From IMG/VR virus record IMGVR_UViG_3300021963_000049, positions 52,689 through 116,688 of that record: DNA of 64,000 nt; one strand, written 5' to 3'. The position numbers and the translations under genes are program-made. The notes below the pieces were generated by a model, which saw nothing but the letters and a program-made list of their open reading frames with translations, was not told where the DNA came from and did not search any database. This stretch comes from a virus. Positions 48,108 through 59,500 of this stretch are shown piece after piece (position 1 is the first letter of the stretch; every line of letters begins with the position of its first letter).

Positions 48108-48668
48108 ATGGCAACAACAAAATGTAAAAAATGTGGGTGTGAAGATAGCTTTTTAATAAGTCCTCCACCATGTCCAACTCCAGAAGGATGTCCGGATCCA
48201 GAACCATGTTCAGAAGTATTTGACGCACAATGTGTAGTATATACAGGTCCAAATTTACAATGTGGTTTAGATAATGTTGTACTTACAAACAGTGCTCTTA
48301 ATATTGCATTAGAAGATATAATTGGTTATTTCTGTCAAGAGATAACTGCTTTGCCTACATATGATGTTGTAGCTGGACAAGGAATTACTGTTACTGAAAA
48401 TACAGTAGGTACAGCAACTACATTTACAGTTACTAATAATGGAGTAAAAAAATATACTAATTCAGCTATGTTTGTTCCCGCAACACCAACTAATGTAGTT
48501 CACAATTTAAATACAATTTTTGTAACTCTATCAATTGTAACAAGTTCAGGTTTGCCATATACAGCATATGTGCATGGCACTGACTATACATATACTATTA
48601 TTGACCCAAATACAATATCAGTAAATCTAGTACCGGGAGGTGCAGCTAATGTAACTGTTATTGGTTAA
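48108..48668 (+). CDS. Cysteine-rich fibre-region protein, 186 aa
   Basis: Starts MATTKCKKCGCEDSFLISPP, then CPTPEGCPDPEPC, a cysteine-proline hinge; the C-terminal half is a beta domain. The segment AQCVVYTGPNLQCGLDN and the following helix resemble the base of the 46384-48096 fibre, so the two may share an anchor. Last gene of the block; a terminator follows. Confidence 0.65.
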   Translation: MATTKCKKCGCEDSFLISPPPCPTPEGCPDPEPCSEVFDAQCVVYTGPNLQCGLDNVVLTNSALNIALEDIIGYFCQEITALPTYDVVAGQGITVTENTVGTATTFTVTNNGVKKYTNSAMFVPATPTNVVHNLNTIFVTLSIVTSSGLPYTAYVHGTDYTYTIIDPNTISVNLVPGGAANVTVIG

Positions 48669-48710
48669 AGAGTGTCGCAGTTTGTTGGTTTCTGTGGCTA
48701 ACAAAAGCAA

Positions 48711-48740
48711 AGCCCCTACACTTGTGGGGGTTTTGTTTTA
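48711..48740 (+). terminator. Intrinsic terminator after the cysteine-rich block
   Basis: CCCCTACA pairs with TGTGGGG (one bulge), followed by TTTTGTTTT. A weaker hairpin (TTTGTT/AACAAA) lies 25 bases before it. Confidence 0.85.
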
Positions 48741-48744
48741 TTCA

Positions 48745-48752
48745 TACATTTG
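48745..48752 (+). promoter_or_regulatory. TACATTTG promoter box
   Basis: Matches the Bacteroidota TAnnTTTG -7 element. It follows the terminator by five bases and precedes the ring-protein gene by 38 bases, so it may drive the tail-assembly operon. Confidence 0.5.
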
Positions 48753-48789
48753 TTACTCTCATTTATTTTTAGTATATTAAATATATGGT

Positions 48790-49371
48790 ATGAAGGAATT
48801 TAAAAAACCAGATGTAAAAGCTCCTAGATTTAGACCAAGAAAGTATAGTGTCTTAAACAAAGAGTTCTTTGAAAAATTTAAAAAAAAGTATCCAAAGTAT
48901 AAAGACTTAGAGGATAAATATTTAAGACAAGTCATGAAAGACTTTAATAAAATAATTTATCAAACAGTTATAGATACTAGAGATGGAGTACAACTTCCTG
49001 AACTAATTGGATGGCTTTTTATAGGTACATGTGAGCAAAGTAAAAAACAGAATGTAGACTTTGCAAAATCAAAAAAGTATGGTGTGACAGTTACAAATAA
49101 AAATTGGGAAACAGATGGTAAGCTGGCTAAGATATTTTTTAGTAACTATGCACCAAAGCATAAAATGAGAAACAGGGAGTTCTGGGGATTTACTGCATGT
49201 AGAGAATTTAAAAGAGCTGTGGCAAGATCATATCCAGAAAACTGGAACATGTATTTAACAGCATATAATAATAAGCAAATAAAGCTCACCTATCAAAAAG
49301 TCTTTGTAAAAGACTTGAGAGAAAAAAATACTGAAAGAGCTTTAAAAACATATAATGAGTTTGATATATGA
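48790..49371 (+). CDS. Conserved basic structural-region protein, 193 aa
   Basis: Very basic, begins MKEFKKPDVKAPRFRPRKYS. The centre FNKIIYQTVIDTRDGVQLPE and the end (KLTYQKVFVKDLREKN) lack a recognised motif. In phages of this kind such a protein often precedes ring proteins. It overlaps the next gene by four bases. Confidence 0.65.
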   Translation: MKEFKKPDVKAPRFRPRKYSVLNKEFFEKFKKKYPKYKDLEDKYLRQVMKDFNKIIYQTVIDTRDGVQLPELIGWLFIGTCEQSKKQNVDFAKSKKYGVTVTNKNWETDGKLAKIFFSNYAPKHKMRNREFWGFTACREFKRAVARSYPENWNMYLTAYNNKQIKLTYQKVFVKDLREKNTERALKTYNEFDI

Positions 49372-50039
49372 CAACAATAGGGGAAGCAATATCAAGAGTG
49401 AGGAATACACTCAAAGCAGTTAAAGAGGATCCTTTTTTAACTGATAGAGTTATTTATTTCTCTTTAATAAAATATGGGCAAACTCTTTTGAAGAGAGAAG
49501 ACAATCAGTTTAGACTAATGAAAATTAGCTCAATATTTTCTGTGCTTCCTTATGTAGAATTAATTGATGTAGATAAAGTAGAAGCAGGTTGTACAGGTAT
49601 TTACTCTGGATGTTATTTTAAAAGATCAAAAGAAAAGCTGCCAACAATACTCGATGGTGCAATGGGACCAATTATCAGAACTGTGTCATCTATTGATAGT
49701 TCAATAGAAATGTTTAGAACAGATCCAGGAACTTGGACATCAATGACAAGAACAACTACTTTTAAATATAATATGAATAAATACTTTTGGTATTTAAATG
49801 GATACTTATATGCACCAAATATTGATTGGGATGCAATAAGAGTTGAAGCAATTTTTGAAGGAGATAGAGCTGAGTATTTATGTGATAAGGCTGATGCATG
49901 TGAGATTAGGCAAGACCAGCCACTTCCATTTCCAGAATATCTATTTTCAGAGATAGAACAGTATGTAATAAAAGAATTAACCATGATAGCATCTGTTCCA
50001 ACTGATGGGGCTGATGATAGCCAAAATGTATTTAGATAA
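49368..50039 (+). CDS. Ring-like tail structural protein, 223 aa
   Basis: Begins MTTIGEAISRVRNTLKAVKE and has a helical front, central beta hairpins and an EIEQYVIKELTMIASVP helix near the end. The pattern resembles the ring (head-tail connector) proteins of crAss-like phages. Overlaps the next gene at TAATG. Assigned by position and layout. Confidence 0.6.
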   Translation: MTTIGEAISRVRNTLKAVKEDPFLTDRVIYFSLIKYGQTLLKREDNQFRLMKISSIFSVLPYVELIDVDKVEAGCTGIYSGCYFKRSKEKLPTILDGAMGPIIRTVSSIDSSIEMFRTDPGTWTSMTRTTTFKYNMNKYFWYLNGYLYAPNIDWDAIRVEAIFEGDRAEYLCDKADACEIRQDQPLPFPEYLFSEIEQYVIKELTMIASVPTDGADDSQNVFR

Positions 50040-51079
50040 TGGATTTTAACTACACACTCAAGTATAGAACATTTAACCAGTTGCTGGAGGATGTTACTAT
50101 TGATCTTAATACTTTTGCTCTTGAAAATATGATTGAGCCACAGCAGTTAATTAAACTTGCTAAGAAACTTAATTATGAATTAGGCTTAAGAATTAATCAA
50201 ACAAAAGAAGTAGTTCTAGAAGTATGTCATGGTAAAGTAAAATTACCAGATGATTTCTATGTATGGAACTATGGTTTAGTTTGTTTAGACAGAGAAGAAA
50301 GAATTGGATATGGTGGTATGCAAGGTGGAACTAATATTCAAGAGGTTCCATATCAAGAAGTACCAAGTACTGTAAATCCATGTGCTCCCGCTACTGTAAA
50401 CTGTAGAACATGTAATTCTAATCCATGTAATCAAACTGCAGCTTGTGATCTTAATCATCCTGTAGTAGATCCAATACCTACTGTATATGATCCTAATAAT
50501 CCATATGGAAATACATGTGTTCCACCAAGAGTTTTTATGAACTGTAAAGGAGAGCAGTATGAATTAGTTCAAGTAATTAATCCAGGTCTTACAAGAACAT
50601 ATAGAACTCTTGCTCCATTAAGAATGAAGAACAGTCAAGAGATAGATTGTGAGTGTCCAAATCTTTATTATAATAGTGCAAATGAAGGTTGGCTTAAGGA
50701 TGGTTATTTATATACAACCTTTGAAACCGGAAATGTATATATCAATTATCAAGGAGCAATGGAAGATGCAGATGGCAACTTACTTGTTCCAGATCATGAT
50801 TTATTAAATGAGTACTATGAGTATGCTTTTAAACAAAGAATACTTGAGAACTTATTTATTAATGGAGAAGATGTTGCTCAAAGAATGCAAATAATTGAGC
50901 AGAGAATAAGACCAGCTAGAAACTTAGCATTATCATTAGTTAACACTCCTAACTTTAAAGAGATGGAGAAAATGTGGTGGACTAATAGAAGAGCCATGTA
51001 TGCAAAATACTATGATATGTTTAAGTCATATACATATGGTAATTATGCTAGGAGAATGTATAATACTAGAGTTATATAA
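50039..51079 (+). CDS. Ring-like tail structural protein, 346 aa
   Basis: Starts MDFNYTLKYRTFNQLLEDVT. The first ~90 residues (KLNYELGLRINQTKEVVLEV, then CHGKVKLPDDFYVWNYGLVC) and the end (NTPNFKEMEKMWWTNRRAMY, then KYYDMFKSY) are typical of tail-ring proteins of crAss-like phages. A cysteine-rich insert lies at residues ~115-160. Probably forms a ring below the portal. Confidence 0.65.
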   Translation: MDFNYTLKYRTFNQLLEDVTIDLNTFALENMIEPQQLIKLAKKLNYELGLRINQTKEVVLEVCHGKVKLPDDFYVWNYGLVCLDREERIGYGGMQGGTNIQEVPYQEVPSTVNPCAPATVNCRTCNSNPCNQTAACDLNHPVVDPIPTVYDPNNPYGNTCVPPRVFMNCKGEQYELVQVINPGLTRTYRTLAPLRMKNSQEIDCECPNLYYNSANEGWLKDGYLYTTFETGNVYINYQGAMEDADGNLLVPDHDLLNEYYEYAFKQRILENLFINGEDVAQRMQIIEQRIRPARNLALSLVNTPNFKEMEKMWWTNRRAMYAKYYDMFKSYTYGNYARRMYNTRVI

Positions 51080-51081
51080 TT

Positions 51082-54000
51082 ATGGCAGAAAATAATTTAC
51101 AAGATACCAGTAAATTAATTACTAATACATTTGTTAAGGGTTTAAATAAAGATTCAGATCCTTCATATGTGTCTGAAGGTATGTGGACACATGCTGTAAA
51201 TGCTGTTAATAATAGTGTAGAAGGTGATGTAGGTTCATTATCTAATGAAGTTTCAAATTATTTATGTGCAACGGCAGGTGAGACTATGCCACTAAATATT
51301 GCAGAAAAATATATAATAGGAGCAATATACTTATACTCTGATAAATGGGCAATATTTACTGCAGGTCACAATGCATTAGGACAACCTGTTATGTCAGAGA
51401 TTGGACTTCTTGAAGAAGATAGATGTATATATAGACCAATAGTACAAGACATCTGTTTAAGATTTGATAAAAGATATCTTATATCCGGGGCTTCTAGAGA
51501 AAAAGAAGATTGCACCTGGCAAGTATATTGGGCTGATGGAAAAAATCCAGATAGATATTTAAATATAGGAGATCCTAAAACTTGGCCACCTAGTGATTTT
51601 TCATGGTTAGGTGGTGGTGCTTCTTCTATGAACTATTATTCAAATGGTACACAGCAAATGCTTTGGCCAGGAGTTGCATGGAATCAGGATTGTGAACTTG
51701 TAGATAATTGTAACATATGTACAGATCTTAATTCACTTGACTGTGACCAAACAAGATTAGCAAGATTAATGGAAACACCTTGTCTTAATTTAAGACTTGG
51801 TAATCAAGGTGGAACACTAGCAAATGGAACTTATTTTGCAGTTATTACATATACTATAAAAGGTCAAAAAGTAACTGATTATTTCTCACAAAGTAATAAT
51901 CAATTTATATATACTGTTAATGATCTAGAAGGATCTTTAAACTTAGAAGTTTCTGCGGACTCTGAAAACTTTGATGAGTTTGAGTTAGTAATTGTACAAA
52001 ATATAAATCAAGGTACAGTTGCAAAAAGAATGGGTGTTTACTCTACTAAGACTACTTCAATTTCTATAGATCAAATAGATCCGACAAACATTACTGTACC
52101 AATAGAACAATTACCAATTCAAACTCCTGTTTATGAGAAGTCAGATCAAATAACAGAAGTTAATGAATATTTACTTAGAGTTGGTCCTACATCTAAATTT
52201 GATTTTAATTATCAACCTCTTGCTAATTTGATTAGATCAAGATGGGCATCTGTTGAGTATCCAGCTGATTATTACATAAAAGGTGGTAATAAAACAAACT
52301 ATCTTAGAGATGAAGTTTATTGCTTTTTTATAAGATGGGTGTATGATACTGGAGACAAGTCTTCATCATATCATATCCCAGGTAGAGCACCAAGAGATTT
52401 TACTATTCCTTTAACCGGAGCTTTAGTAAGTGAAACACAATCTTTAGTAAATCCAAATACACTAACTCCAGGAGAATCAGTATTTCAAGTATATAATACT
52501 GCAAATACATTATCAAGTCCACTGATTGGTTCTAACACAGATGATGGTGGAACAGTCATAGCAACTGGAGAAATGGGCTATTGGGAATCATCAGAATCTT
52601 ATCCAGATAATAGACCTGATATATGGAACTCATCAAATTACTGCTGGACTAATGTTCCAGTAGATCCAGTAACTAGTCTTCCTATACCTAATACAAATTA
52701 TGATTTGTGTGGTCAAAAAATTAGACACCATAAGTTTCCAGAAAACTATATAAATAATAATAGTACAACTAATGTTATTCACTTTAGAAGAAATGTAAAC
52801 TCAAGTACTACAGGGCCTCAAAACTTTATTAGAATACTTGGAGTATATTTTGAGAATATAATATTACCAAAGGATAATGATGGTGAAGATATTCCGGGGA
52901 TTGTAGGCTTTGAAATATTAAGAGGTTCTAGAGAAGGTAATAAAACTATTATTGCCAAAGGAATGGTCAATAACTTAAGAAGTTATGAAATAAGAGGTGG
53001 TAGCAAAAAAGGAAGAATTGGTTTATATCCAAACTATCCATTTAATACTATCTATCCACTTAATAACCAAAGCACAAACCCAGGTCTTCATAACTTTAGT
53101 TATAATGATCCATATATAAAAAATGAAAAGACTAATGGTGATTATGTAAATCAAATAGTTCCAAAAGATGTATTTACATTTCACTCACCAGATACAATGT
53201 TTAGAACTCCTTTCTTATCTACAAGTGAGTTTAAAATATATGGTCACTTAAAAGGATATGCTGAACAACAGTTTTTGTTTCCAGACAAGCATCCAAAGTT
53301 TAAGCTTCTATCAAATCTTGCAATACTTCCTATGATTATCACTGGGGTTGCCCAAGGTATTATTTCAATGCTTGGTAAGAAAACAGTAAACCAACCTGAT
53401 ATATTAGGAGCTAGTGGTGTTTCAGATGCAGCAGGTGTTGCAGCAGCTACTTATACAACTGCAGCAACAGCATTAGGACTTCCAGTAACTGGACCATTAG
53501 CACTTTATAATACATTTGTAAATAACTATTATTCATCTGGTACAGCATTATTAGATGTAGCAGCAGAATTTATACCTTTTGTACCAACAGCAGCAGTTAC
53601 TGCAGAAAATACACTTATTACAGCATTAAATGCAAGTGCTATTGCTCAAGTAAATGCTCCAGTAATTAGAACTGGCGCAATAGAATTACCAGACTTTGCA
53701 TATTTACCCGGAGCCGTTAAAACATTAGGAGCTATAAATCAGTTAGCATTTTATTTTTCAGAAGGTGCAGAGATAGCTTTAAGAATATTATATGCAGTAG
53801 TTACATATAAGCAATATGCATTACAGAGTATGTCATATGGTTTCTATGATAATATGAATAGTAATCCGGTTTCAGAAATATTTAGATTTAAAATCCAAGA
53901 TAGTTTTTATATAAGAGATAATATTCAAGAAGTTAATAGGTATCAAACAAGCTCCGGTGTCTGGACTTCTTATATGATAAACAACTTAAAGAGATCAGAT

Positions 54001-56562
54001 GCCGTTGTAGTAAGAACAGTAAATGGAGCAGATGTAACAGATGGTCCTAGCTTCATTGGTGTTCCAACTAATGCTTCAGGTTTTCCAACAGGTAATCAAT
54101 TATCTGGACTTGATAAATCTCTTGTAACATTAGGGTCACTAAATCAAAGTTACTATGGAGCTAACTCTTCTGCTTCAATACTAGCTCCCGGTGGTTTTCC
54201 TAATTTTCAAAATCCAGATACATCTTTTGGTTTACCAATTGGAAGTCATTATGGGGCCCTCAAAGGAAGAGTTGTAAACCAATATGGTCAGCTTGAATCA
54301 GTAAGGCAAATAGTAATTACTCCATGTGAGCAAAAACTAAATACTTATTTGCTCAGCAATATTGGTCCATTTAATTGTGGCGGATTAGCATACACACAAA
54401 GAAAAGTTATATCAACACCAGTATTCTTTAATGGAGATACTTACATAAATAGATATACTGAAAAGAATAACATGATGTTCTTCTATGACTGGTTATATGA
54501 TCAGCCAGATGGCTTTGAGTATAATTACTATCTAAGGAACATGATTTCATCAACAAGGTTTGTTGTTAACAGCCAGTTGTATGAACCAGCAAATCTTTCA
54601 GGTTTAATAGATATAGCAAGTGTTGTTGCACCATCAACAGGTAGTGGAGCATATCCAGGAGAGTTTTATAATCTTGATTTCTATATTGATCCAACAAGAT
54701 ATTATAATTATGGGATTGATCAAAATATGGGTCCCCTTGGGCCATTCCCATTTAACTTAATCTTTGATGGTTATAGAGGTACTTTTAGTGTAAAGCAAGC
54801 CTACTTCTATTTAGCTAATTCATCTATAAGAGATTTCTTTGTTGAGTCAGATGTACTAATAGACTTTAGACAACAAGGGTTACTAGATGGGGAGAAGCAC
54901 TATGATCCATATAGATTTACTAACTATCAGGTTATGTTCAGCATGAATCCTGATGTGATGGGTAGAAATAGTATCTATGCATATGACTATTCTTTAAGTG
55001 TTTCTAAATTATATAACCAATACTTTTCTGCTGGTAACTTACAGTCTAGATACTATGATCCAAATGTAGCAGAACTATGCTATACTTATTATCCGGATAG
55101 AGTAATATACTCACTACCTCAGCAAATTGAATCTATAAAAGATAGCTGGTTTGTATACTTAGTTAACAACTATAAAGAGTTTAAGTCTCAGATTAGTGGA
55201 GTTAAATCTATAAACAAAAGTGGTATTATAATTACTTTTAAGAATGATAGTCCATTAATGTATCAAGGTGTAGATACACTTGAAACAGATCTTGGTACAA
55301 AAATTACAATTGGAGATGGTGGTTTATTTAGCCAGCCTCAACAATCTATATCCAATGCTGATAAGTCCTATGAGTATGGATCATCTCAAAACAGATTGTC
55401 TGTTATTTCAACTCCTGTGGGAATATTCTACATGTCACAAAACCAAGGTAAGATATTTAACTATGGTCAAGGACTTACTGAAATTTCTCAAGCTGGATTA
55501 AAATGGTGGTTTACTTTGTATTTACCATATAAGTTAACAGAAGATTTTCCAGAATATCCATGGCAAGATAATCCAGTAGTAGGTATTGGTTGTCAGTCAG
55601 TATATGATAATACCAGCAGTTTACTTTATTTCTGTAAAAAAGATTATAAGCTTAAAGCTCAGTATAAAGGTAAAGTAACTTATGTACCTATTACACCAAA
55701 AGGACAAGGAGATTACTTTACATTAAGTTCAAATCCAGGCTCAAGATATAAATTAGGTGATCCAGATATATTTGATAATGCATCTTGGACAGTAAGTTAT
55801 GATCCTAAGAATCAGTTCTTTATATCATTCCATGACTGGCATCCAGATTTACTAATACCAACTAAAGATACTTTCTTAAGTACAAAAAGAAATGGTATGT
55901 GGAAGCATAACTTTTTATGTAATGACTTCTGCCAGTTCTATGGTCAAAGATATCCATTTGAGGTAGAGATACCAATTATTACTGGACAGACTGTAATGAC
56001 TACAAGATCTATAGAATACATACTTGAGTGTTATAGAAGAAGCAGTACAAGCTGTATAGATCAACACAATGTAGCAGATTATAATTTTGATCAAGCTATT
56101 GTATATAACGCAGAGCAAGTATCCGGGTACTTAAACTTAAACCTATTCCCAAAGAACAATATAACATTAAGCTTACAGTATCCTAAGTTAAATGCTAACT
56201 TGTCCTCATATGATATATTATTTTCTAAAGAGGAAAACAAATATAGGTTTAACCAGTTCTGGGATATAACTAGAGATAGAGCTGAGTTTCCTATTGGGTC
56301 AGACTATCCTCCTACTGGACCTGTAATACCAGGTAGTACTATTCTTCAAGGTAACTATGATTCTCAAAATACATGGGTAACAGGTCCTGATGGTTATAAT
56401 AGAATTCTTAATCCAAACAACATGAACTATAATAAGGAATTGTTGCAGAGAAAAAAGTTTAGGCATTACTTAAACTACTTAAACTTAAGAAGAAATGTAT
56501 CTACAGATGTAAACATGATCCTTAAAATAGTAAATAGTAAAAATCAATATTCCCCTAGATAA
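51082..56562 (+). CDS. Muzzle/tail stabilisation-like protein, 1826 aa
   Basis: The start (ITNTFVKGLNKDSDPSYVSE, then GMWTHAVNAVNNS) is the signature front of the gp10-like/muzzle protein of crAss-like podoviruses, which closes the tail end. The protein is mostly beta-rich, with a hydrophobic alanine-rich insert around residues 740-860 (e.g. PMIITGVAQGIISMLG) that could be a membrane-interacting or internal segment. Its length is at the upper end for such proteins. It shares a TAATG overlap with the next gene. Confidence 0.7.
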   Translation: MAENNLQDTSKLITNTFVKGLNKDSDPSYVSEGMWTHAVNAVNNSVEGDVGSLSNEVSNYLCATAGETMPLNIAEKYIIGAIYLYSDKWAIFTAGHNALGQPVMSEIGLLEEDRCIYRPIVQDICLRFDKRYLISGASREKEDCTWQVYWADGKNPDRYLNIGDPKTWPPSDFSWLGGGASSMNYYSNGTQQMLWPGVAWNQDCELVDNCNICTDLNSLDCDQTRLARLMETPCLNLRLGNQGGTLANGTYFAVITYTIKGQKVTDYFSQSNNQFIYTVNDLEGSLNLEVSADSENFDEFELVIVQNINQGTVAKRMGVYSTKTTSISIDQIDPTNITVPIEQLPIQTPVYEKSDQITEVNEYLLRVGPTSKFDFNYQPLANLIRSRWASVEYPADYYIKGGNKTNYLRDEVYCFFIRWVYDTGDKSSSYHIPGRAPRDFTIPLTGALVSETQSLVNPNTLTPGESVFQVYNTANTLSSPLIGSNTDDGGTVIATGEMGYWESSESYPDNRPDIWNSSNYCWTNVPVDPVTSLPIPNTNYDLCGQKIRHHKFPENYINNNSTTNVIHFRRNVNSSTTGPQNFIRILGVYFENIILPKDNDGEDIPGIVGFEILRGSREGNKTIIAKGMVNNLRSYEIRGGSKKGRIGLYPNYPFNTIYPLNNQSTNPGLHNFSYNDPYIKNEKTNGDYVNQIVPKDVFTFHSPDTMFRTPFLSTSEFKIYGHLKGYAEQQFLFPDKHPKFKLLSNLAILPMIITGVAQGIISMLGKKTVNQPDILGASGVSDAAGVAAATYTTAATALGLPVTGPLALYNTFVNNYYSSGTALLDVAAEFIPFVPTAAVTAENTLITALNASAIAQVNAPVIRTGAIELPDFAYLPGAVKTLGAINQLAFYFSEGAEIALRILYAVVTYKQYALQSMSYGFYDNMNSNPVSEIFRFKIQDSFYIRDNIQEVNRYQTSSGVWTSYMINNLKRSDAVVVRTVNGADVTDGPSFIGVPTNASGFPTGNQLSGLDKSLVTLGSLNQSYYGANSSASILAPGGFPNFQNPDTSFGLPIGSHYGALKGRVVNQYGQLESVRQIVITPCEQKLNTYLLSNIGPFNCGGLAYTQRKVISTPVFFNGDTYINRYTEKNNMMFFYDWLYDQPDGFEYNYYLRNMISSTRFVVNSQLYEPANLSGLIDIASVVAPSTGSGAYPGEFYNLDFYIDPTRYYNYGIDQNMGPLGPFPFNLIFDGYRGTFSVKQAYFYLANSSIRDFFVESDVLIDFRQQGLLDGEKHYDPYRFTNYQVMFSMNPDVMGRNSIYAYDYSLSVSKLYNQYFSAGNLQSRYYDPNVAELCYTYYPDRVIYSLPQQIESIKDSWFVYLVNNYKEFKSQISGVKSINKSGIIITFKNDSPLMYQGVDTLETDLGTKITIGDGGLFSQPQQSISNADKSYEYGSSQNRLSVISTPVGIFYMSQNQGKIFNYGQGLTEISQAGLKWWFTLYLPYKLTEDFPEYPWQDNPVVGIGCQSVYDNTSSLLYFCKKDYKLKAQYKGKVTYVPITPKGQGDYFTLSSNPGSRYKLGDPDIFDNASWTVSYDPKNQFFISFHDWHPDLLIPTKDTFLSTKRNGMWKHNFLCNDFCQFYGQRYPFEVEIPIITGQTVMTTRSIEYILECYRRSSTSCIDQHNVADYNFDQAIVYNAEQVSGYLNLNLFPKNNITLSLQYPKLNANLSSYDILFSKEENKYRFNQFWDITRDRAEFPIGSDYPPTGPVIPGSTILQGNYDSQNTWVTGPDGYNRILNPNNMNYNKELLQRKKFRHYLNYLNLRRNVSTDVNMILKIVNSKNQYSPR

Positions 56563-59500
56563 TGAGTGTTAAAGTTTCTAAATCTAAAATTCCAGGTGCT
56601 GGTAAAGGTTTATTTACTACTAAGCCTTTTGCAAAAGGTGAGTTAATAGGTCTAGCACACAAAGATGGTCAACCGGTTGGTAACATTGGAAAAATGCATA
56701 ATCACTCTGAAGAGCCAACTGCATATAGTGTAAAGCTTGGAAATAAAAGGTTTGTATATGCTAATAGAGATCTTGATAAAGGAGAAGAGATAACTACTGA
56801 TTACAGAATGCAGCCGGAGCTTGAGCAACCAGATGATTTTAAAAAAGGTGGTTCAGTTCCTAAACTACCAAAAAAGAAAAATGCTAAAGCTTGGTCAAGA
56901 AGTATAGAAGCAACAAATAGGTTGTTTACAAAGAATCCATTATTTGAACAACCTAAGTCTAGGAAGAATAAAGTATATGATCCAAAGGCTAAATACTATC
57001 AAGATGGTGGAGAACTTCCAGATGACTATCAAGAGTTCTTAGATTACTCAGCAACTGCTCCAGAAAATAGACAACCTGGACCAGATTATTTTTATGGTAA
57101 TCCTGATGATTATGATCACTATGGTATGTGGGATGCATTAGGTAAGCCTAAGAATTTTGAAGAGGCATTGCAAATGAATCCAGACTGGACACCAGATGAA
57201 TATGATGGTATGTATCATGGTTTCAGTGTTAATCCTAACACAGGAGTATTTCTTAAAGCTGGTAAACCAGGTGGTATAAAAGAAGGGGATACTACATGGA
57301 TGGAAATAGCTGGACATTATCTAAGTCCAAGAGCTCAAGTTGACACACCAGTATTTGATATTGATTTACAAAGATTTAAATATATACCAAATAAACAAAA
57401 TGGTGGTAGCAAGCTAGGACCTATATTACTAAACTCTGGTAGATTTGCTGCTAAGAAATATCCATTTGGTAAATTCTCAGGAGTATTTAAAAAACAAGAA
57501 GGAGGAGAACCAGAATATAACAACCTACCACCTACATATCTAACTGCATTAAGAAACTTTATATATCCTAATGTAGTAGCTGATCCTAGAAGAACAGGAC
57601 ATAATGCATTAACAAATACTATTTCTTATGACCCAGAGAGTCCAATAGAAAATGTAAACAATGACTGGTGGATGGAGCATGAGTTATTTCATGAGCTCCA
57701 GAATCAAGCCGGGGGATTAAGTACCTCTGGTATAGTTGGTGAAAGACCAAATCAGTATGTTGCATCTGATCAAGCTATACAATCTTATTATGATAGAAGA
57801 GATGCTGATGTGAATAGAGTAGTAGATCAGATGATTGCAGAAAATCCAGAGCTTCAATTTATACCAAGAGAAAGGTTAATTGAAGGCAGCCCTGCTTTTG
57901 TTGGAGCTGAGTCTCTTCAATATGGAGATCCTACTACACTAGAGGGTGAGGCAAGACAGTATGAGCAATATATAGAAGCTGGTAATCCATCTATCTTTCC
58001 ACAAGGTCCAGATAATTATGTAGAACTAGAACTTACTCCAGAAGAAATTGATCAGTATGCAAAAGGTGGATACATAGTAGAAGATATCTCTGTACCTTCA
58101 TTAACTAGATTTCAGAAGGGAGGTAAGAAAAAGAAAAAGCTAAATAGGGATAACTATAAGTACTATAAACATCCTTCTGCTCCAGGTAGAACATTTGCTA
58201 AAGACAGCAAAGGTAATTGGAAAGAAGTAGTTAATAATGAACTTAGAGAAATTGGTTATGATCCAAATTATTATTTAACACCACATGTCAAAGAATTAAC
58301 TGAAGAAGAGAAAAAGATAGCTTTATCTCCTGGAATGAGTCAGTATAATCCAAAAGATTTAAAAGAAGTACAAATAAAAAGACAGCCTACGCAAATGGAG
58401 CTGTATCTGAAAGAATATGAAGATATGAATGGATATGATTCATATATGAGTAATAGAGCAGAAAGATATTTTAAAAATAGTGCTTATCCAGGACTTGATA
58501 GGGCATTTGGGTATAGAGATTTAGAAAGTCTTTCACAAAAAATTAAAGATAAATGGACTGCAGAATACAACCGTAATAAAAATACTTATGCTACTGAAAG
58601 ATATTTAAGAGATTATTTAGGTGTAGATCCAGATAAAAGAGGTCAATGGGTTGATAAAGTAAGTGATACATCTTCATATGAAGGAAAAAAGATATTGAGA
58701 ACAATAGCTAATTCAGAATATGGATATAAACTAAAGCCAAATCTTTTTGCAAGATTTGTTGGTGGTTTAACAGAAACATTAAACTGGATTAATCCTATTA
58801 ATGCTGCTCAAAATGCTTATGAGTATGTTACAGGTACAGATTATTATAATCCAACTGAGATAGGTAATGTACTACCAGATTATCTATCTGAAAAAGAATT
58901 TGAAGAAATTACTCCATTAGATGTTTTTGCTCCAGCAGAATATATACCTAGAGTAATTTTAAATTCAACTATAGAGGCATTAGATCCAAATACTGATGTT
59001 AGTTTAAATACTATTAGTGGTTATAGAAATCCTAATATTAGAGATGAAGATGAAGCAGTTGCAAATATAGTAAGTGGAGTTGTACAAGCTCCTGCATTAG
59101 TAGCATCTTTGCCTAGTATGGTTAAATCAGGAGCCAATGTTGCAAAAAAACTTTTATCATCAACTGATGATGCGGGTAAATTAATTGCACAAACAGAAAA
59201 TGTAGCTGAAGCAGCTTCAGATGTAAGAGCATTAAATAAAGTAGATGAATTACCGGGATCTGTTAATTCTAATGCTGGAGTTAGTAATATAAAAGTACAA
59301 TCTAATGCTACACCAACAAATGGTAGTCCTGGTGTATTAAATTCTGTAAGCAAAACAGTTTCAGAAAAACCAGTAATAACAACAAATAATACAACAACCT
59401 TTACTAATTCAGAAGATTATTTAAATGATCTAATGACTAAATATCCAATTTCTGAAGAAGAAGCAGTTAAGTTTATTCAAGAATATAGCAAAACTGTAGG

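Noticed and set aside
54566-56118. Minus-strand frames within the muzzle-like gene
   Set aside because: They lie wholly inside a 1826-codon gene with consistent protein-like sequence on the plus strand.
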